Notes: generated by a model not told the origin, from the sequence alone. DNA of 64,000 nt from Anadara kagoshimensis (GCA_021292105.1 CM037874.1:22503534-22567533), one strand, 5' to 3'. Counted from the first letter of the stretch, positions 23,372 through 34,844 are shown. Numbers and translations are program-made.

Positions 23372-24263
23372 TACTGTGATGACGGCCAGTGTCGGAACAT
23401 AATAGACTGTGATGACGGCCAGTGTCGGAACATAATAGACTGTGATAACGGCCAGTGTCGGAACATTATAGACTGTGATGACGGCCAGTGTCGGAACATA
23501 ATAGACTGTGATGACGGCCAGTGTCGGAACATAATAGACTGTGATAACGGCCAGTGTCGGAACATTATAGACTGTGATGACGGCCAGTGTCGGAACATAA
23601 TAGACTGTGATGACGGCCAGTGTCGGAACATAATAGACTGTGATGACGGCCAGTGTCGGAACATAATAGACTGTGATGACGGCCAGTGTCGGAACATAAT
23701 AGACTGTGATGGCGGCCAGTGTCGGAACATAATAGACTGTGATGACGACCAGTGTCGGAACATAATAGACTGTGATGACGACCAGTGTCGGAACATAATA
23801 GACTGTGATGACGACCAGTGTCGGAACATAATAGACTGTGATGACGGCCAGTGTCGGAACATAATAGACTGTGATGACGGCCAGTGTCGGAACATAATAG
23901 ACTGTGATGACGACCAGTGTCGGAACATAATAGACTGTGATGACGGCCAGTGTCGGAACATAATAGACTGTGATGACGACCAGTGTCGGAACATAATAGA
24001 CTGTGATGACGGCCAGTGTCGGAACATAATAGACTGTGATGACGACCAGTGTCGGAACATAATAGACTGTGAAGACGGTCAGTGTCGGAACATAATAGAC
24101 TGTGATGACGACCAGTGTCGGAACATAATAGACTGTGAAGACGGTCAGTGTCGGAACATAATAGACTGTGATGACGGCCAGTGTCGGAACATAATAGACT
24201 GTGATGACGGCCAGTGTCGGAACATAATAGACTGTGATGACGGCCAGTGTCGGAACATAATAG
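23372..24263. repeat. 33-bp minisatellite, 27 copies
   Basis: The unit runs ACTGTGATGACGGCCAGTGT then CGGAACATAATAG. Twenty-seven copies lack length variation. Units 1-3 and 4-6 form a 99-bp pair (two G types plus an AACGGCC/CATTATAG type). Later units alternate GGCC and GACC forms. Because 33 is divisible by 3, long repetitive minus-strand frames run through it; these are not evidence of a gene. Confidence 0.95.
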
Positions 24264-24269
24264 GCATGG

Positions 24270-25370
24270 CCAGCAATACGTCAATTGACATTATGTTTCC
24301 AACAATTATTTTTCATTTACTTGTTATCACGATTCCGGCAATTTAAGTATTACGTTTCCGAAAATTTTTCCTTTATTTTTCTAAATATCACCAAATTCTT
24401 TATTATTCCCGTTAGCTAGGTACAGATGCACTTTATCTGTCGCCCCTTGCTCGAGGTCACCACGGGGAGGTAGAAGTAGGACTTTGAGTAGGCTATAGTT
24501 GGTTGCAGTGTTAAAATCAATAAAATGACCATGCATACTGTCAACGTATTTATTTTCGAGGTATACTAATTTTTGCTTATTTCGCAGTAGTTTGTTTCGC
24601 GCGATAATCAATACAGAGCGAAAATTACGCTTATTGTGTTGTAGTGCATATTTTATAAACTATGCGGATGTGTGTAAATGTAATACTAATTAAATACCTT
24701 ACAGAATTCAAAGCACTACATCAGCATAAAATGGCAAAAATATCACATTTTTAAATTTATAACGACACAGAAATTAAAATAGAAATGTTTGGATTACTTG
24801 CATAAAACTGAGCTGAAATTTAAATATTAAATGAATAAATTAAATTAAAATAAAGACAATTGGACTTCCAGAACAGGCATTCAATTTTATGTTCAAATAC
24901 AATGTCATTGTAATAAGCAGTAATAGAGAATTGGCAGTTATTAGAAAGAAAACAATTGTTTATGTTGGGTAAAATATAGGCCAAATTGTAGACGAATCAC
25001 AGAAGTTAGAGTTCTTATCAAACTAAGCACCAATCAACAACAGCATCACCACAGCTCTGTACTAATGGGTTTATTGGGGTAATTTTGTAATATATAATTA
25101 ATAGAAAAATATAACATATTATATGGCGGTTTAAATTTCATAGATTGTCATCTTCGGGGTCGCTACCTTTATAAGCACGTTATGAGAATGTACTATGCTG
25201 TAGCGATTTTATCTGATTCAACCGTTTCAATAAAATGAAAATTCAGAATTTCAAAAAATATGTCTTGAACTAACTAAAATTAAAATAGATTGTCACTTAA
25301 AATGATGCAATGTTTCGCCGGACCAGAATCCGGGTTTTTTCCTATTCGAAATTTACATGCACCCGTACTC
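24270..25370. other. Intergenic, nothing recognised
   Basis: AT-rich sequence without a recognisable coding region, RNA gene or repeat. Confidence 0.4.
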
Positions 25371-25374
25371 TGTT

Positions 25375-25645
25375 CCTTTCCTTTAGTACTGGTTCCTTCC
25401 CTTTGATTACGAAATGAAAGTCACGGTTCTCTCGGATGGGAAGTTAAAATAAACGAGGTTCCGTGTCACGATGGGTTTGGCACGATAAAGAACCATGCTG
25501 TATGAAGTCATAAGCGCAACGTACAAGCAAAATTTGTGCGCCTTTGGCTATAGCTGGCGACGTCTCGATATATTAAGTGAAATATTCTTGACTGGGACGA
25601 TAAACCCCATTACTCAACCCTTGATAACAAACTATTTTCTCATTT
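25375..25645 (+). mobile_element. SINE copy (body and tail)
   Basis: It shares with 28375-28600 the phrases ATGAAAGTCACGGT, GTGTCACG, AAAGAACC, GCTGTAT, AGCGCAACG, CTATAGCTGGCGACGTCTC, AAGTGAAATATTCTTGACTG and a tail like GGGACGTTAAAC...ACTCAAC. The tRNA-like head is missing or eroded. The family resembles the tRNA-derived SINEs that are common in molluscs (for example the V-SINE RUDI); the exact identity is not verified. Confidence 0.72.
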
Positions 25646-25649
25646 TTAT

Positions 25650-26490
25650 GGTAGATTATGGTTTGACGTCTAAACTTGCAAAGTTGTAAAACATCAACCA
25701 ATGTAATGTTAGCTAAAACCGTTTTGTAACTTGAATTTGTTACAGAATATTTTGATTTTAAAAGTATTTCCTTATTTTATATCTTATAAACTCACAGCAT
25801 GATATCGTCATGAAATCACTGTTCGATTTTTTTTTGTTTCATATTCAATCAAATAGATAGAAAACTTTACACAGTGATACTATAATTCTAACTTGTACAA
25901 GACAACATTTTACTCACAGAACCACACCGGACCAGAAAACATCTTATAATTCAGTTGTTTCCTCTTTTAATGTTCTCCTCGCCAGTAGGCGCATTAGTCC
26001 TCAATCTTTTCCATTTTTGTCTGTCCTTTGTTGCTGCTTTGGCTGTGTTCTTATAATTCGTAAATCTTGAAAATTATTTATATCAGTGTAAGAGTTCACA
26101 TAGATGTTTCCTGTCATGAACGTGAGTGCCCGTATTTAGTATTTTAGTGCTTTGGCTGATTTCCAAATACTATTGCGGGGCTTAAGTGCTCTAAAGCTCC
26201 AACTATTGTCCGAAGTCTTCTCATGATGGCTTAAACTTCATTAGTGTTGGAAAAAATTACTCTACTAGTCAAGAAGAACAACCACTTGCAATTGGGTTCA
26301 ATTAGATACCAAAAAGATAAATACATTCAGTTGCTTTATTTAGAGGATATGAAATTTAGACATTTCTGCGAAGTTGAATTTTCGCGTTTTTTTTTAAATA
26401 TGCACTATAACACAATATGCATAATTTAATTTCAAGAAAAAAATAAACGACCGCGAAATAAGCGAAAATCAATACACTGCGAAAATACAT
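25650..26490. other. Intergenic, nothing recognised
   Basis: AT-rich; no supported feature. Confidence 0.4.
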
Positions 26491-26492
26491 AT

Positions 26493-26945
26493 GTTTACAG
26501 GATGTACAATGTGTATATAATAGACCTGTCGAAAGTTGATACAGCTACAAAAAAAAAGGACGAGACCTGATACGAAGGGTTGTACATACACACTGTGTAA
26601 ATGGTATTTTTATCTAACATTTCCAATAAGGTTATTTTAAATAATAATAAAAAACAATACTTTATGTGAAAAAATACATTTTGCAACTGAATTATGTTAT
26701 GACATGTTCTGTAGTAATGACGTCATTGTTTACATTTGACAAATCGGAGATTTTCCCAATGACGTCACAATGAGACGTGCACGTGTACTTTACCGCCAAT
26801 GTTGTATCACCACACCAGATTCTGTATCATACGTGTTCGATAAAACTTGTATTTCGTCAAATCGGACAGAAAAACTAGTCTAATGTTAGATAAATCTGTT
26901 TACAGGATGTACAATGTGTATATAATAGACCTGTCGAAAGTTTAT
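26493..26945 (+). repeat. 45-bp direct repeat, 405 bp apart
   Basis: The same ~45 bp (GTTTACAGGATGTACAATGT ... GACCTGTCGAAAGTT) occurs at 26493 and 26898. Each copy ends in the left terminus of MITE family T. The upstream copy stops there; the downstream copy continues into a full short MITE. This suggests a local duplication that included the insertion site. Confidence 0.7.
26715..26768. promoter_or_regulatory. Two CRE-type TGACGTCA palindromes
   Basis: TGACGTCA occurs near 26718 and again near 26760, in a ~50-bp stretch that also contains GTTTAC, and just before a CACGTG-type E-box (GTGCACGTG). These are textbook CREB/ATF and bHLH site shapes. No nearby gene start is visible, so function is unproven. 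Confidence 0.3.
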
Positions 26946-27047
26946 AGGTATCTAGTGGCAGAACACCGGTAGCTATTTACATTTGAAAGCTGTTAATTTG
27001 GCAGCGGTTCGTTAACGTAGTTTTAAAACTGCGACGAGCCTGTACTG
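26923..27047. mobile_element. MITE family T, copy 2 (short)
   Basis: Left end TAATAGACCTGTCGAAAG, right end GAGCCTGTACTG, with TA on both sides. Only ~125 bp long, the smallest copy in the window. Confidence 0.6.
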
Positions 27048-27092
27048 TATTTTAATATACATACAAACCATACAAGTTGTAGCTATAGTTCA

Positions 27093-27168
27093 AGTATTAT
27101 TGGTTGGTTGGTTGGTTGGTTGGTCGTTGGTTGGTTGGTTGATTGGTGGGTGGTTGGTTGGATAGTTG
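27093..27168. repeat. (TTGG)n microsatellite
   Basis: An imperfect TTGG run of about 18 units directly beside MITE copy 2. Confidence 0.9.
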
Positions 27169-27231
27169 AATGTTTTTTTTAGTAAAATATATAGAAATAT
27201 AATATAATAAATACGTGTATAAATAGTATAT

Positions 27232-27368
27232 ATCACTTATATCGAGACGTTACTAACTATATATATAGGTGAAGTGTCAGAAGATTTTGTTTTATACTTT
27301 TTTAGTGCACACAGGGTTCTTGACCCTGCAACGCCTGTCGTGAAACGGGGCATTAGTTTTTAAGGTCT
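27232..27368 (-). mobile_element. SINE, left half (split by foldback element B)
   Basis: It reads like the minus-oriented SINE at 45885: TATCGAGACG, ATATAGGTGAAG, GGGTTCTT, GTCGTGAAACGGGGC. It ends in AAGGTCT, then continues after 31954 in the same SINE. Confidence 0.7.
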
Positions 27369-27560
27369 GTGGGAACCCCTATATGTAGTAACTACCACAA
27401 ATGTAGTAACGGTCACAAATGTAATAAAATTGTGTCACATATGTAGTAACGAACCACAAATGTAGGAACGACCGTTACCACAAATGTAGTAACAATTTTT
27501 GTAACCACAACTGTAGTAAATGAAAACCGCTATATGTAGTAACGAACATTTTGAAATCTG
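27369..27560 (+). repeat. Left end of foldback element B, short-unit repeats
   Basis: At least seven degenerate units of CACAAATGTAGTAAC. The first ~95 bp match the reversed right end almost base for base (GGTCACAAATGTAATAAAAT, GTGTCACATATGTAGTAACG). Confidence 0.85.
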
Positions 27561-27593
27561 AACGTTAGAAGCCAACATTTAAGGCGCGTTCTA

Positions 27594-27710
27594 ACCCGAT
27601 AGAAGCGACTGTTGTTCCGATAGAAGTGACTTTTAACGCGTTAGAAGTGACTTTTAACCCGATAGAAGGGAAGAAGTGGCTCTGATTCCGATATAAGTGA
27701 CTTTATAAAT
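27594..27710. repeat. ~24-bp degenerate tandem repeat
   Basis: Five units related to CCGATAGAAGTGACTTTTAA lie just inside the left end of element B. The unit is absent from the right end. Confidence 0.65.
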
Positions 27711-27784
27711 ACCAAACTACCAAAGAAAAATGTACGTATAAATTGTTAATATTGCTGGGTTTTTTCTATTTACTTGAACTCCAC

Positions 27785-28110
27785 GAAGATGTAGGAAGTA
27801 TAATGCTGTTGGTCGGTCCCTCCGTCCGTCCATCTGTCAATTATAAGTTTTCCGCATTGTTTCCTAAACACTTTCAGATTCTAGGCTGAGTTTTTGAATG
27901 CAAGACAACCACAATGAGTTGCAGATCAAGTTAACGTTTTGTTTTGCTACGAATCCGATCCTTTGCAATTGTCTTTGATAATTTGATTGAAATAACAGTT
28001 TTCTGCAGTTTTTTTTTTCGTAAAAACTTGCACATATTGGACTGATTTGGCATGTAGGTCTACCACAATGTGTTAAAGATCAAGTTCACGTTTCATTTTG
28101 CTTCGCTTGA
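27785..28110. repeat. Interspersed repeat D, copy 1
   Basis: CCGTCCGTCCATCTGTCAAT is followed by a conserved-looking body; parts repeat internally (GATCAAGTTAACGTTTTGTTTTGC and GATCAAGTTCACGTTTCATT, ~150 bp apart). Similar GTCCGTCTGTC openings occur at 51030 and 59800. Class unknown. Confidence 0.4.
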
Positions 28111-28193
28111 TTTAAGTTTTTACGATGACTACACTTGATTTGGTCCAATATGTGGGAGCAACCTCACAAAGATTTTGTAATATTTGCTGATTT

Positions 28194-28196
<3 letters not shown>

Positions 28197-28244
<48 letters not shown>
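28197..28244. repeat. (TC)n microsatellite
   Basis: About 24 uninterrupted TC units. Confidence 0.97.
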
Positions 28245-28248
<4 letters not shown>

Positions 28249-28374
28249 GCATTTACAATACTTCGTAAATATCGTTTTTGAAGTATATGAACTGCATTTT
28301 ATAAGATGTGTTAGTCTGTAAAATAGAACGTCTGTAATCATATATGGTGTATTTTGTTCTTTCGCCAAGCATAA

Positions 28375-28600
28375 CGAAATGAAATTCACGGTCTTTTCGG
28401 ATGGGAGCTTTAAAAACGAGGTCCGATCCCGTGTCACGGTGGGCATGGCACGCTAAAGAACCCTGCTGTATAATGCCATCAGCGCAACGCACAGGGAAAA
28501 TTTCTGCACCTTCGCCTATAGCTGGCGACGTCTCAATCTAAGTGAAATATTCTTGACTGGGACGTTAAACACCATTACTCAACTCGTGTACCCTGCTTAG
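28375..28600 (+). mobile_element. SINE copy inside foldback element B
   Basis: The best-preserved body and tail of the SINE family: GATGGGAGCTTTAAAA, GTGTCACGGTGGGCATGGCA, CAGCGCAACGCACAGG, CCTATAGCTGGCGACGTCTC and GGGACGTTAAACACCATTAC. No tRNA head is seen upstream, so it is truncated at the 5' side. Confidence 0.78.
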
Positions 28601-29009
28601 TGTTTAGTGCACTTCTCATAGGCTAGTTGTGTACCCAATCCGCAAGAAACAGATCATAGCGTGGTACCTGTTTAAGGTTTTCTCCTTTGTCTGCGGTTTA
28701 AATTAAACGGAAGTGTTCAAAAAATTCCAGATTGTTTTATTTTGTTACTAAATTCTTAGCCTATTATTTTTAATTTGCATTGCTATGGGTCGGTGTCCAG
28801 TTGCCTGCTGAATATTACAATTTGACCAACTTGATGAACAATGCAACCCCACCCCCCCCCACCCCCCAAAAAAATGATTTGTATAAAGGTTACACGATTT
28901 TAAGACTTTTGATAAATATACAAATCTCAATGTCGATCCGACGTCATGTAATTTGCAAAAGTATCGATCCGTTAATTGAATGAATGTTCCACTTGCATCA
29001 AGACTTCAC

Positions 29010-29195
29010 CAACTATATGCCGAAGTGGCAGAAAGTTTGACACATGGAGTGCAATGGAATGCGCTAGGGTTCTTTAACGCGTCACACCTGGTTTAGGGTC
29101 TTTTCCAAATTACCCTAATGGCTTTCATTTTAAAATACCATTTTAAGTCTTGGCCAGACCCTGCCCGGGTTGCGAACCCACGAACCTTCCTGGAA
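29010..29195 (-). mobile_element. SINE fragment with B-box head (minus)
   Basis: It reads GCCGAAGTGGCAGAAAGTTT, GGGTTCTTTAACGCGTC, GACCCTGCCCGGGTTGCGAA. In reverse the B box is GTGGGTTCGCAACCCGGGC. It is related to the other SINEs but diverged. Confidence 0.6.
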
Positions 29196-29528
29196 GTGGA
29201 AACAAACCATAACAAATAAATAGAACTCAATCCAACAAAGATGGGGGTGTGACCAAAAATATATATCTTCGAAGCGGCGACTAATAAATGTACTGGGGAC
29301 GTGAAATTCATCTCGGGACTTCCTTGTAGTAGCCTTGTCAGAGCTGAAAATGGCTGTTCACATGAACATGAATCGTGACATTCCACATCGTTATGAGTAG
29401 CTAAGAACTAAAAAATCTACTTGCATTTGACTCAACATGGTTGAAACCGAGGCAGAATATGGGTTTGGGGTTTCATACCTTAAATTACCCGACATATATA
29501 CCTTAAATTACCTGACAGAAAAACCACA

Positions 29529-31623
29529 TTAATTACGCGTTGGTAATTATAGACCTATTTCACTTCTATCGTTATTAGGTAAAGTTATGGAAAGATGTAT
29601 TTTCAAACATCTAAATAATTTTCTTTTGGAAAATGGTTTGATTTCTCCTCTTCAATCAGGATTCAGAAAAGGCGATTCTGCTGTGAATCAACTATTAGAT
29701 CTCAGCAATGATATTTTACAAGCAGTAGATTGTGGAAAAGAAGTAAGAGCTGTATTCTGTGACATTACAAAAGCATTTGACAGAGTTTGGCACTCTGGGC
29801 TGATTGCAAAGCTTCGCTCTTTAGAAATCTGTGGTCATTTACTTCTATGGTTTAGAAATTATTTATCTGGTAGAAAGCAAAGAGTAGTTCTTCGAAATAA
29901 CGTTTTTTCTTCTTAGCTAGGTATTAAATCTGGAGTTCCTCAAGGTTCAATATTAGGTCCCTTACTATTCATTATTTATATCAACGACATTGTTGATAGT
30001 ATAAATAGTAAAATTCGTTTATTTGCAGACGACACATCTTTGACAATAATAGTCGACAACCGTTTTTCTGCTGCTGATTTACTTAATAGAGACTTACAGA
30101 AAATACATACTTGGGCCAAAAGTTGGCTAGTGACCTTTAACCCCAATAAAACCGAATCTATGATCATTTCGAGAAAAACAGCCCCTCCATTCCATCCCCA
30201 ACTGTATATGAATGACACACCTATACTAGAGGTAGAATCCCATAAACATCTTGGAATTCATTTTTCTATTCATGGAACATGGAACTGTCATATTTCATCT
30301 GTTTTAACTAAAGCAAACTTTAGACTTTCTTTCTTTCGTAAATTAAAATTCCAACTAGACAGAAAAACTTTAGAAAAATATATATAAGCTTTATCAGACC
30401 CTTATTAGAATATGCCGACGTTGTTTGGGACAATATGACGGACGAACTTATTGACAAGTTAGAAAAAATTAATATTGAAGCTGCAAGAATAGTAACTGCT
30501 GCTACTAAACTTGTAAGTCGCCACTTACTTTATCAGGAAACTGGTTGGGAAACTTTGAAAGACAGACGACGCAAACATAGACTTTTAATTTATTACAAGA
30601 TGGTTAATGGTTTAACTCCTGATTATCTTCAATCTCTTATACCTAACAGACATTCGGACGTACATCAATACACAACAAGACATAACCAAAACTTAGAAAC
30701 AATACATTGTCATACAAGTTATTATTACAACTCTTTTCTGCCCACAACTACACGTGACTGGAACGACTTACCAATAGACGTAAGACAAAGCTCTATAAAT
30801 AATTTCAAATCACACATCGACAAAAGTTTTAAAATCCCCTTATATTACTATTTTGGTAAACGAAAGGAACAAATTTTTCATTGCAGACTTAGACTAGAAT
30901 GCAGCTCCCTTAATGAACACTTGTATAAAAAGAATTTAATTGATAGTCCTCTATGTCAGTGTGGTCAAATCGAATCTGTTAAACATTTTCTTCTATTATG
31001 TCCCCTATATGATGAAATTCGAAAGGAATCCATAGATAATCTGACCGTCAACACAACTGTAAAACTATTGTTATTTGGTGACTCTGAGAATTTAACTACT
31101 GAACAAAATGAAGAAATTTTTAATACAGTTCAAAAATATATCTATTTGACAAAAAGGTTCTAATATACTTCGCCACACCGATATAATTATATAGATGTAC
31201 TTGTATTTATTATACTTAGTATTCATTATACCTAGTCTTGTGTTAGTAATTATATCATAATATGTTTTTGATGGGCAATCACTTTCTCTTTTTTTTATTA
31301 TTAGTTTGTTAATAATTTAATAATTAACCTACATGTACTTATAACTTTTGTTTTTTCCTAGTTACGGCCATTATATACTGAACTACTGTAGAACAATTTT
31401 TATTGTTTCACTGTTAACCCAAAGTGCAAATCGCGTAAAACATGGAGTGTCTTATTGAATTAGTTTGGGGTTGGCAGTTGACAATAAAGGTTGTTTTACA
31501 TAATGTTGTACAGTTGTTCTGGAGACGGGTTGAAATAAGCTAGCGCTTGTTCCTGAATCCAGTTTAAAGTTTGTTATGAATTATATTATTTGTATCTAAC
31601 GATGAATAAATATTGTTTAAACT
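29529..31623 (+). mobile_element. 5'-truncated LINE with 12-bp target duplication
   Basis: AGAAAAACCACA lies at both 29517-29528 and 31624-31635, bounding a 2095-bp insertion that starts within RT and ends after a 3' UTR (ATGAATAAATATTGTTTAAA). This is the classic form of a LINE copy made by incomplete target-primed reverse transcription. It sits inside foldback element B, so it came later or travelled with it. Confidence 0.92.
29535..31163 (+). pseudogene. LINE ORF2 C-terminal half: reverse transcriptase and zinc-like tail
   Basis: It starts within RT at NYRPISLLSLLGKVMERCIF. Next come palm [40 protein letters not shown], catalytic FADDT near 30025, thumb SWLVTFNPNKTESMI and HLGIHFS, then FIRPLLEYADVVWDN, ETGWETLKDRRRKHRLLIYY, RDWNDLP, and a C-terminal CQCGQIESVKHFLLLCP Cys/His motif. 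Only two lesions: TAG at 29914-29916 and a frameshift at ~30385, so it is a young copy. The same family as the 12473-22250 LINE (shared CGQIE tail, ETGWETL). Confidence 0.92.
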
Positions 31624-31699
31624 AGAAAAACCACAGTGCTTGTCATTAAGTAACACTAGCCAAAATATTACCCATATTGAAAAAAATATATATTTTATC

Positions 31700-31947
31700 A
31701 TTTTTTAAATTTTACTACATTTGTGGTAAAATTAAATTGTTACATTTGTGGTAAAATTTTGTTGCTACATTTGTGATAAAATTTTGCTACATTTGTGATA
31801 AAATTTTGCTACATTTGTGACCAACATTTACTACATTTGTGACAAACCTTACTACATTTATGGTTCGTTACTACATATGTGACACAATTTTATTACATTT
31901 GTGACCGTTACTACAATTGTGGTAGTTACTACATAAAGGGGTCCCAC
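31700..31947 (-). repeat. Right end of foldback element B, short-unit repeats
   Basis: About eleven units of GTTACTACATTTGTG, the complement of the left-end unit. More units than the left end, so unit number varies between ends. Confidence 0.85.
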
Positions 31948-32130
31948 AAGGTCTCTTCAGAAGGGCCCCGTGACTTTTATTTCTAAATGTCGAGTGCTTG
32001 GCGAAATAACATTCTTTACCTATTTTCAAGTCTCAGACCTGGCAAGGGATCGAACCCACAACTGATCATGAACATATACATTGTACGAGCGAACCCTCTA
32101 CCAAGTTCAAGTATTATCTACATAGTCCCT
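31948..32130 (-). mobile_element. SINE, right half with tRNA-like head
   Basis: It resumes at AAGGTCT and reads on through GCCCCGTGACTTTTATT, AATGTCGAGTGCTTGGCGAA and TCTCAGACC to an eroded tRNA-like head. In reverse the head has GGTAGAGGGTTC as A box and GTGGGTTCGATCCC as B box. Confidence 0.75.
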
Positions 32131-32134
32131 GATT

Positions 32135-32960
32135 ATTGTGGCAAGGGAGGTAACTATTACATCATAAAGTTCATACTACGATGGATACATTCTTGAACTA
32201 TGGTAGCAAGAAATCACGTTCGACTTATTTTATCATATCATCTTGAAATTTATGTATCGTTAATTATTTCAAATGTTTTGTTTTTGCATTTTTACATTTA
32301 TGTTTAAAAACAATTTTAGTAAAATTGTTTAAAGCTATGAACAGAAGAATGCTTAGCGGTTCTTTCAATTTGCAAGCGAAAGTAAAAACATGGCACCGGA
32401 AATGTACCGAGTACATATTTTTACCTTTAAGCATGAAGAGTAGTTAATGGAAGTTACAATGTACAACAACTTTTTTGGTCATGGATTGAAGACAATTTGA
32501 AAAGTACTTTAAATGCGTTACATTTATACATGCTTCAGATTGTGGATAATTATAAATTACATTGTATAGCAGGTATTTGGTATAATGTAAGACTCTACCA
32601 TAACATTTTTACAGTCAAAAAGAAAGAATAATTCTTATATAGTTTCTCCCTTTTAACTTTTTGACTCCTGTTTTTTTTGTATCGAGCAATTGGTGCCTGT
32701 TGTATGCAATAGCCATCCTCTGCCCCTTAGTTACGGTTGCCAAGTGATAATGAGCTTTTAATCGCAAGGTTGCCATGGTTCAGGGTTCTACTTACTTACA
32801 AGAAAACAGATTTATCGCTTTCCAAAATACAGGTGTACGTCTCCAGCTAAAAAATAAGTACAAAACATATCAGAAATGAGGAGCCGCCGACAACATGGAC
32901 GTTCAAATAAGTTGGGCGTAGATGTGACTTAAACAACTTCCTAATAGTCTGGGAGCAGCT
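32135..32960. other. Intergenic, nothing recognised
   Basis: AT-rich; a GGTTGCCATGGTTC half-match to an X-box motif lies near 32767. No gene found. Confidence 0.4.
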
Positions 32961-33039
32961 TGCAAAACCCAAAAATATAGTCCGCACAATGTTTCTTTGT
33001 TGATAATACATCTTTAGGATGTGCTTAATCATAATCCGA

Positions 33040-33108
33040 GTGATGCCACCTTGGCACAGGTGGGGAAACTGAAAAATCCAAGATGGCGGCCAATATGGCT
33101 GACAAAAC
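33040..33108 (+). promoter_or_regulatory. YY1-like motif in left end of element C
   Basis: CCAAGATGGCGGCCAATATG matches the YY1 consensus (AAGATGGCGGC). The other end has the complement, GCCATCTTGTCCGCCATCTT (35700-35740). Transposons often carry YY1 sites that set promoter position; here it is motif evidence only. Confidence 0.4.
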
Positions 33109-33259
33109 TACAATATCTCGTATATATAGTTATAATAGACACAAAAAGTTAATCAAAGAGTCTTTTTATAGGTTTTAGTGGTCAACAAAGTTGTTTTTGT
33201 TGTTCATATTTCCACAAAATGTATATTTGAGCCAGTTTTGATGTCTTGTAGATAATGTA

Positions 33260-34115
33260 TTGTCAAAATTGGGACTTTCCACAAAAACCGTTCTTCTTAA
33301 TGACATATATAATTTATACATTTTCATGATGGTTGAAAAATCGATTAAAACAAGTATATTTCATCTATCTGAAATATTTGTTTGTGCATATTCCGGGAAA
33401 GAAATGACAAGTTATGAATCAAGTAAGCGAAGGTGGGGGACCATTCATGCGGACTTTAGAGAGTATACTTGTAAATGATGCATATTAATTGTCATTTGAA
33501 ACGCATTGAAGCAGCGAATACTTTCAGTGAACTTAACCAACAAAGTATAGGAGAACAGTTTAATGTTCGTGAACATTGTTAGTTCTGTGGAGGGAAAGGT
33601 ATTATGGATTTAGATTCTACTTATTCAAGTCTATGGTTGTACTATGTCAAACTGCTGAACGTATAGGTAGATAAACATATACAGGACAATATTTTTGAGA
33701 CATGTGAAATGGATATAAGTGAAATCTCTATCTATAGAGGCCGTTGCTTAGAATACTAGTATCATCACAGAATGTAAAGATATCAAAGAAAGAGGGTGTA
33801 GAGATAGTCTGATTAATGGATCAACATCTCTTCAGATTGCAAGTCAAAAGCACAAAATTTAAACTTTCCCATTTCTTCAGCGTACCATGTTTATATACTG
33901 TTGTTTCATTAATTTAGTATGATGAATTTAACTGGTTTAACCTGTCTGCTGCAGTAACTGCAGGGAAATCTGCTAAAACTGGTTCAGGTGGTAGACTGAT
34001 ACAGGCTGTGGTAGATAACCTTGATGCCAATATTTCAACACAAAATGGGCTGAAATCTACGCATGCTTTTGCACTTCTTCTTACCCAACAATTAATTTCC
34101 TTACGATACTGATAA
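33260..34115 (+). pseudogene. Decayed coding region of element C, unknown protein
   Basis: The open frame 33260-33478 ends SKRRWGTIHADFREYTCK. Further pieces follow in shifted frames: DKHIQDNIFETCEM and, near 33990, QAVVDNLDANISTQNGLKS then THAFALLLTQ. The last piece resembles, from memory, a conserved segment of large uncharacterised transposon-linked proteins of invertebrates (VDNxDANISSQNG). Function is not known; the stops and shifts show it is dead. Confidence 0.42.
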
Positions 34116-34404
34116 CCAATCTGGCAAAGCGGTAATAATGAAGAAAACTGTAGGTGAAAGAAAACGGACAATGTTGCCTTTGGAGGTACTTGAGAACATG
34201 CAAGTATGGTGCCAAGGGGTGTGAATTAGATTTTGATTTCTTAAGTATTGCATGTGCGGCAAAAACTCCAGAATTCTGTGCTTGTTATTAACATGGTGCT
34301 ATGTGTGAAGTTCAGATGTTAAATGAATGCAGACAAACTTTTATTGTATTTATTTACAGCTGAACAACAGTTATACAGACATGCCGGGTGGAGCTAGATA
34401 AACA

Positions 34405-34525
34405 TGAGGTGCAAACACTTCAGTTGTACCTAGCCTCACTTCCCTGGTGAAAGTTCACTATTTTAAATTTAAGTTGGCAGTTTCCAATATGATTTGAACA
34501 TGGATTGGTATAGTCATTTTTATTA
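34405..34525 (-). repeat. Repeat family A, truncated copy in element C
   Basis: It keeps CCTCACTTCCCTGGTGAAAG and TTGAACATGGATTGGTATAG, one end of the family. Confidence 0.55.
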
Positions 34526-34844
34526 AATCAAGTTTATATTGAATATCAGTAATGCCATGTTCCCAAATATTGTACTTAGATTAAGGGGTATGGATATGCT
34601 GATGAGTTTTGTTGGATGCATAGGTGTGATAAAGGGGAACTCTCATCTAGAAGTGCTACTAAAAGTGACATTTTGAGAGGTAGCCCCTTAGCAAAAACAT
34701 TCCACAGAAACGTAAAAACGTAAGACAGTGTTGTGTGAAATAGTAAATGATGTTAAGACTATAGTAACTATTGCAGACATTAGTGATGAAGGCAAGTCAA
34801 AACAGGACAGAAAAGCTGTGACTGCTGTCAGAGAGAAGGCCATA

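Larger units (their letters stand above)
27369..31947. mobile_element. Foldback-like element B (4.58 kb) inserted in a SINE
   Basis: The ends are GTGGGAACCCCTATATGTAG at 27369 and, reversed, GTGGGACCCCTTTATGTAG ending at 31947. AAGGTCT flanks both sides (27362-27368 and 31948-31954), a clear 7-bp target duplication inside a SINE. The inverted ends (~190 and ~245 bp) are built from many short units of ACCACAAATGTAGTAAC type. The interior holds SINE pieces, a simple-repeat array and a later LINE insertion. No transposase was found. Confidence 0.85.

Noticed and set aside
23372..24263. CRISPR-like regular repeat array
   Set aside because: Units are contiguous with no unique spacers, and the genome is eukaryotic.
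23278..24284. Long minus-strand frames of 239-260 codons in the 33-bp array
   Set aside because: The period is a multiple of three, so two overlapping frames stay open for trivial reasons. No start context, no domain and no splice sites support a gene.
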